Positions 4,863 to 5,098 of a DNA stretch of 5,098 bases are shown here, one piece after another. Location: positions 1 through 5,098 of the forward strand of contig DCKD01000041.1 of the NCBI GenBank assembly GCA_002320245.1, given 5' to 3'. The notes under the pieces are model-generated. The model was given only the letters and a program-made list of their open reading frames with translations. It ran no database searches and was not told where the DNA came from. A program made the translations under genes and the position numbers. Position 1 is the first letter of the stretch; every line of letters starts with the position of its first letter. Source of the DNA: Lachnospiraceae bacterium UBA1683 (GTDB taxonomy: Bacteria > Bacillota > Clostridia > Lachnospirales > Lachnospiraceae).

Positions 4863-4894
4863 TCCCCGGAACTACGCGGTTCCGGGGACTTTTT
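4863..4894 (+). terminator. Strong GC-rich hairpin with T-tract
   Basis: TCCCCGGAAC (4863-4872) pairs perfectly with GTTCCGGGGA (4879-4888) around a TACGCG loop, and CTTTTTCTT follows. It is the strongest hairpin in an otherwise AT-rich stretch and lies between copies two and three of ATGCAACACG. It reads as a rightward terminator, although no gene is evident upstream of it apart from the already terminated tRNA. Confidence 0.7.
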
Positions 4895-4902
4895 CTTATG
4901 GT

Positions 4903-4914
4903 ATGCAACACGAA
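4903..4914 (+). repeat. Third copy of the ATGCAACACG repeat
   Basis: ATGCAACACGAA here is identical over 12 bp to 4837-4848, lies 66 bp downstream of it and is beyond the GC-rich hairpin. A shorter match, GCAACACG, occurs at 4505-4512 upstream of the tRNA. Confidence 0.6.
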
Positions 4915-4951
4915 GGCTGCTATTTTGAATCGTAACCTTTTTTGGCAATCG

Positions 4952-4972
4952 AAAAGCACCCACGGTGGGGTG
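4952..4972 (-). terminator. Probable terminator of the right-edge gene
   Basis: On the minus strand CACCC (4972-4968) pairs with GGGTG (4961-4957), then a C and TTTT (4955-4952). It starts 5 bp after the stop codon of the partial gene. The stem is short, so efficiency is uncertain. Confidence 0.5.
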
Positions 4973-4977
4973 TTTAA

Positions 4978-5097
4978 TCACTTTACGCTGTATTGATTTT
5001 TAACATAGTTTACAATCACATCTTTATTGCCAAGATTAGACGCCTCAATAAATGATAGTAATTCACCAATCACTTCTTCGGTCGAACAATCATAATT
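4978..5097 (-). CDS. 3' end of an unrecognised gene (partial)
   Basis: The minus-strand frame is open from the window edge to TGA at 4980-4978 and gives 39 residues. It begins NYDCSTEEVIGELLSFIEAS and ends NLGNKDVIVNYVKNQYSVK. The composition looks like a real soluble protein: an acidic amphipathic helix (EEVIGELLSFIEA) followed by a likely second helix and a basic tail. A hairpin with a T-run sits directly after the stop. No start codon with a ribosome site is visible inside, so the gene continues beyond the right edge. The family was not recognised. Its position beyond the repeat array raises the chance that it belongs to an accessory or mobile segment. Confidence 0.6.
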   Translation of the reverse strand, partial: NYDCSTEEVIGELLSFIEASNLGNKDVIVNYVKNQYSVK

Positions 5098-5098
5098 A

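Noticed and set aside
1..5098. CRISPR array, retron or toxin-antitoxin pair
   Set aside because: There are no regularly spaced repeats with unique spacers, no reverse transcriptase and no small paired genes. The repeats seen are too short and too few.

Overview
The window looks like chromosome from a low-to-moderate GC anaerobic Firmicute, most likely a Lachnospiraceae-type Clostridium relative. The evidence is strong AGGAGG ribosome sites, sigma-A type promoters, a clostridial-style pyruvate formate-lyase with its activase, a tRNA-Trp with no encoded CCA, and AT-rich spacers. The genus call is inference; no search was run.

Layout. Positions 2-324 (+) hold two gene remnants joined head to tail: a piece of a Clp/Hsp100 ATPase, then a broken XRE-family helix-turn-helix regulator. 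Positions 324-450 (+) carry no credible protein but contain nested inverted repeats ending in a 12-bp stem and a U-tract, so this may be a small structured RNA or an unusual terminator. Positions 516-3699 (-) are the metabolic core, pflB (glycyl-radical pyruvate formate-lyase, 750 aa) followed by pflA (radical-SAM activase, 252 aa). The 172-bp gap between them holds a perfect 39-bp REPIN-like palindrome with degenerate copies of its motif on both sides.

Positions 3700-4002 are a divergent control region. pflB has a good promoter whose -10 is overlapped by a 13-bp palindrome and whose -35 lies in an A8/T8 hairpin. On the other side an extended -10 drives a GNAT acetyltransferase (4003-4488, +). 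Positions 4567-4735 form a complete stand-alone tRNA-Trp unit: near-ideal promoter, short leader hairpin, tRNA with a weak anticodon stem, and a strong terminator.

Positions 4773-4912 hold three families of short direct repeats at regular spacing plus a perfect 10-bp GC-rich hairpin. This resembles recombinase arm sites or another protein-binding array. The 3' end of an unrecognised gene (-) enters from the right edge at 5097.

Working together: PflA uses S-adenosylmethionine to place the glycyl radical on PflB, and PflB splits pyruvate with CoA into acetyl-CoA and formate during fermentation. The flanking parts (gene remnants, REPIN-like repeat, repeat array beside a tRNA) suggest that mobile or formerly mobile DNA borders a conserved housekeeping locus. 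No clearly new multi-gene system is visible. The best candidates for undescribed biology are the 4773-4912 repeat array, the 324-450 fold and the REPIN-like element inside the pfl unit.
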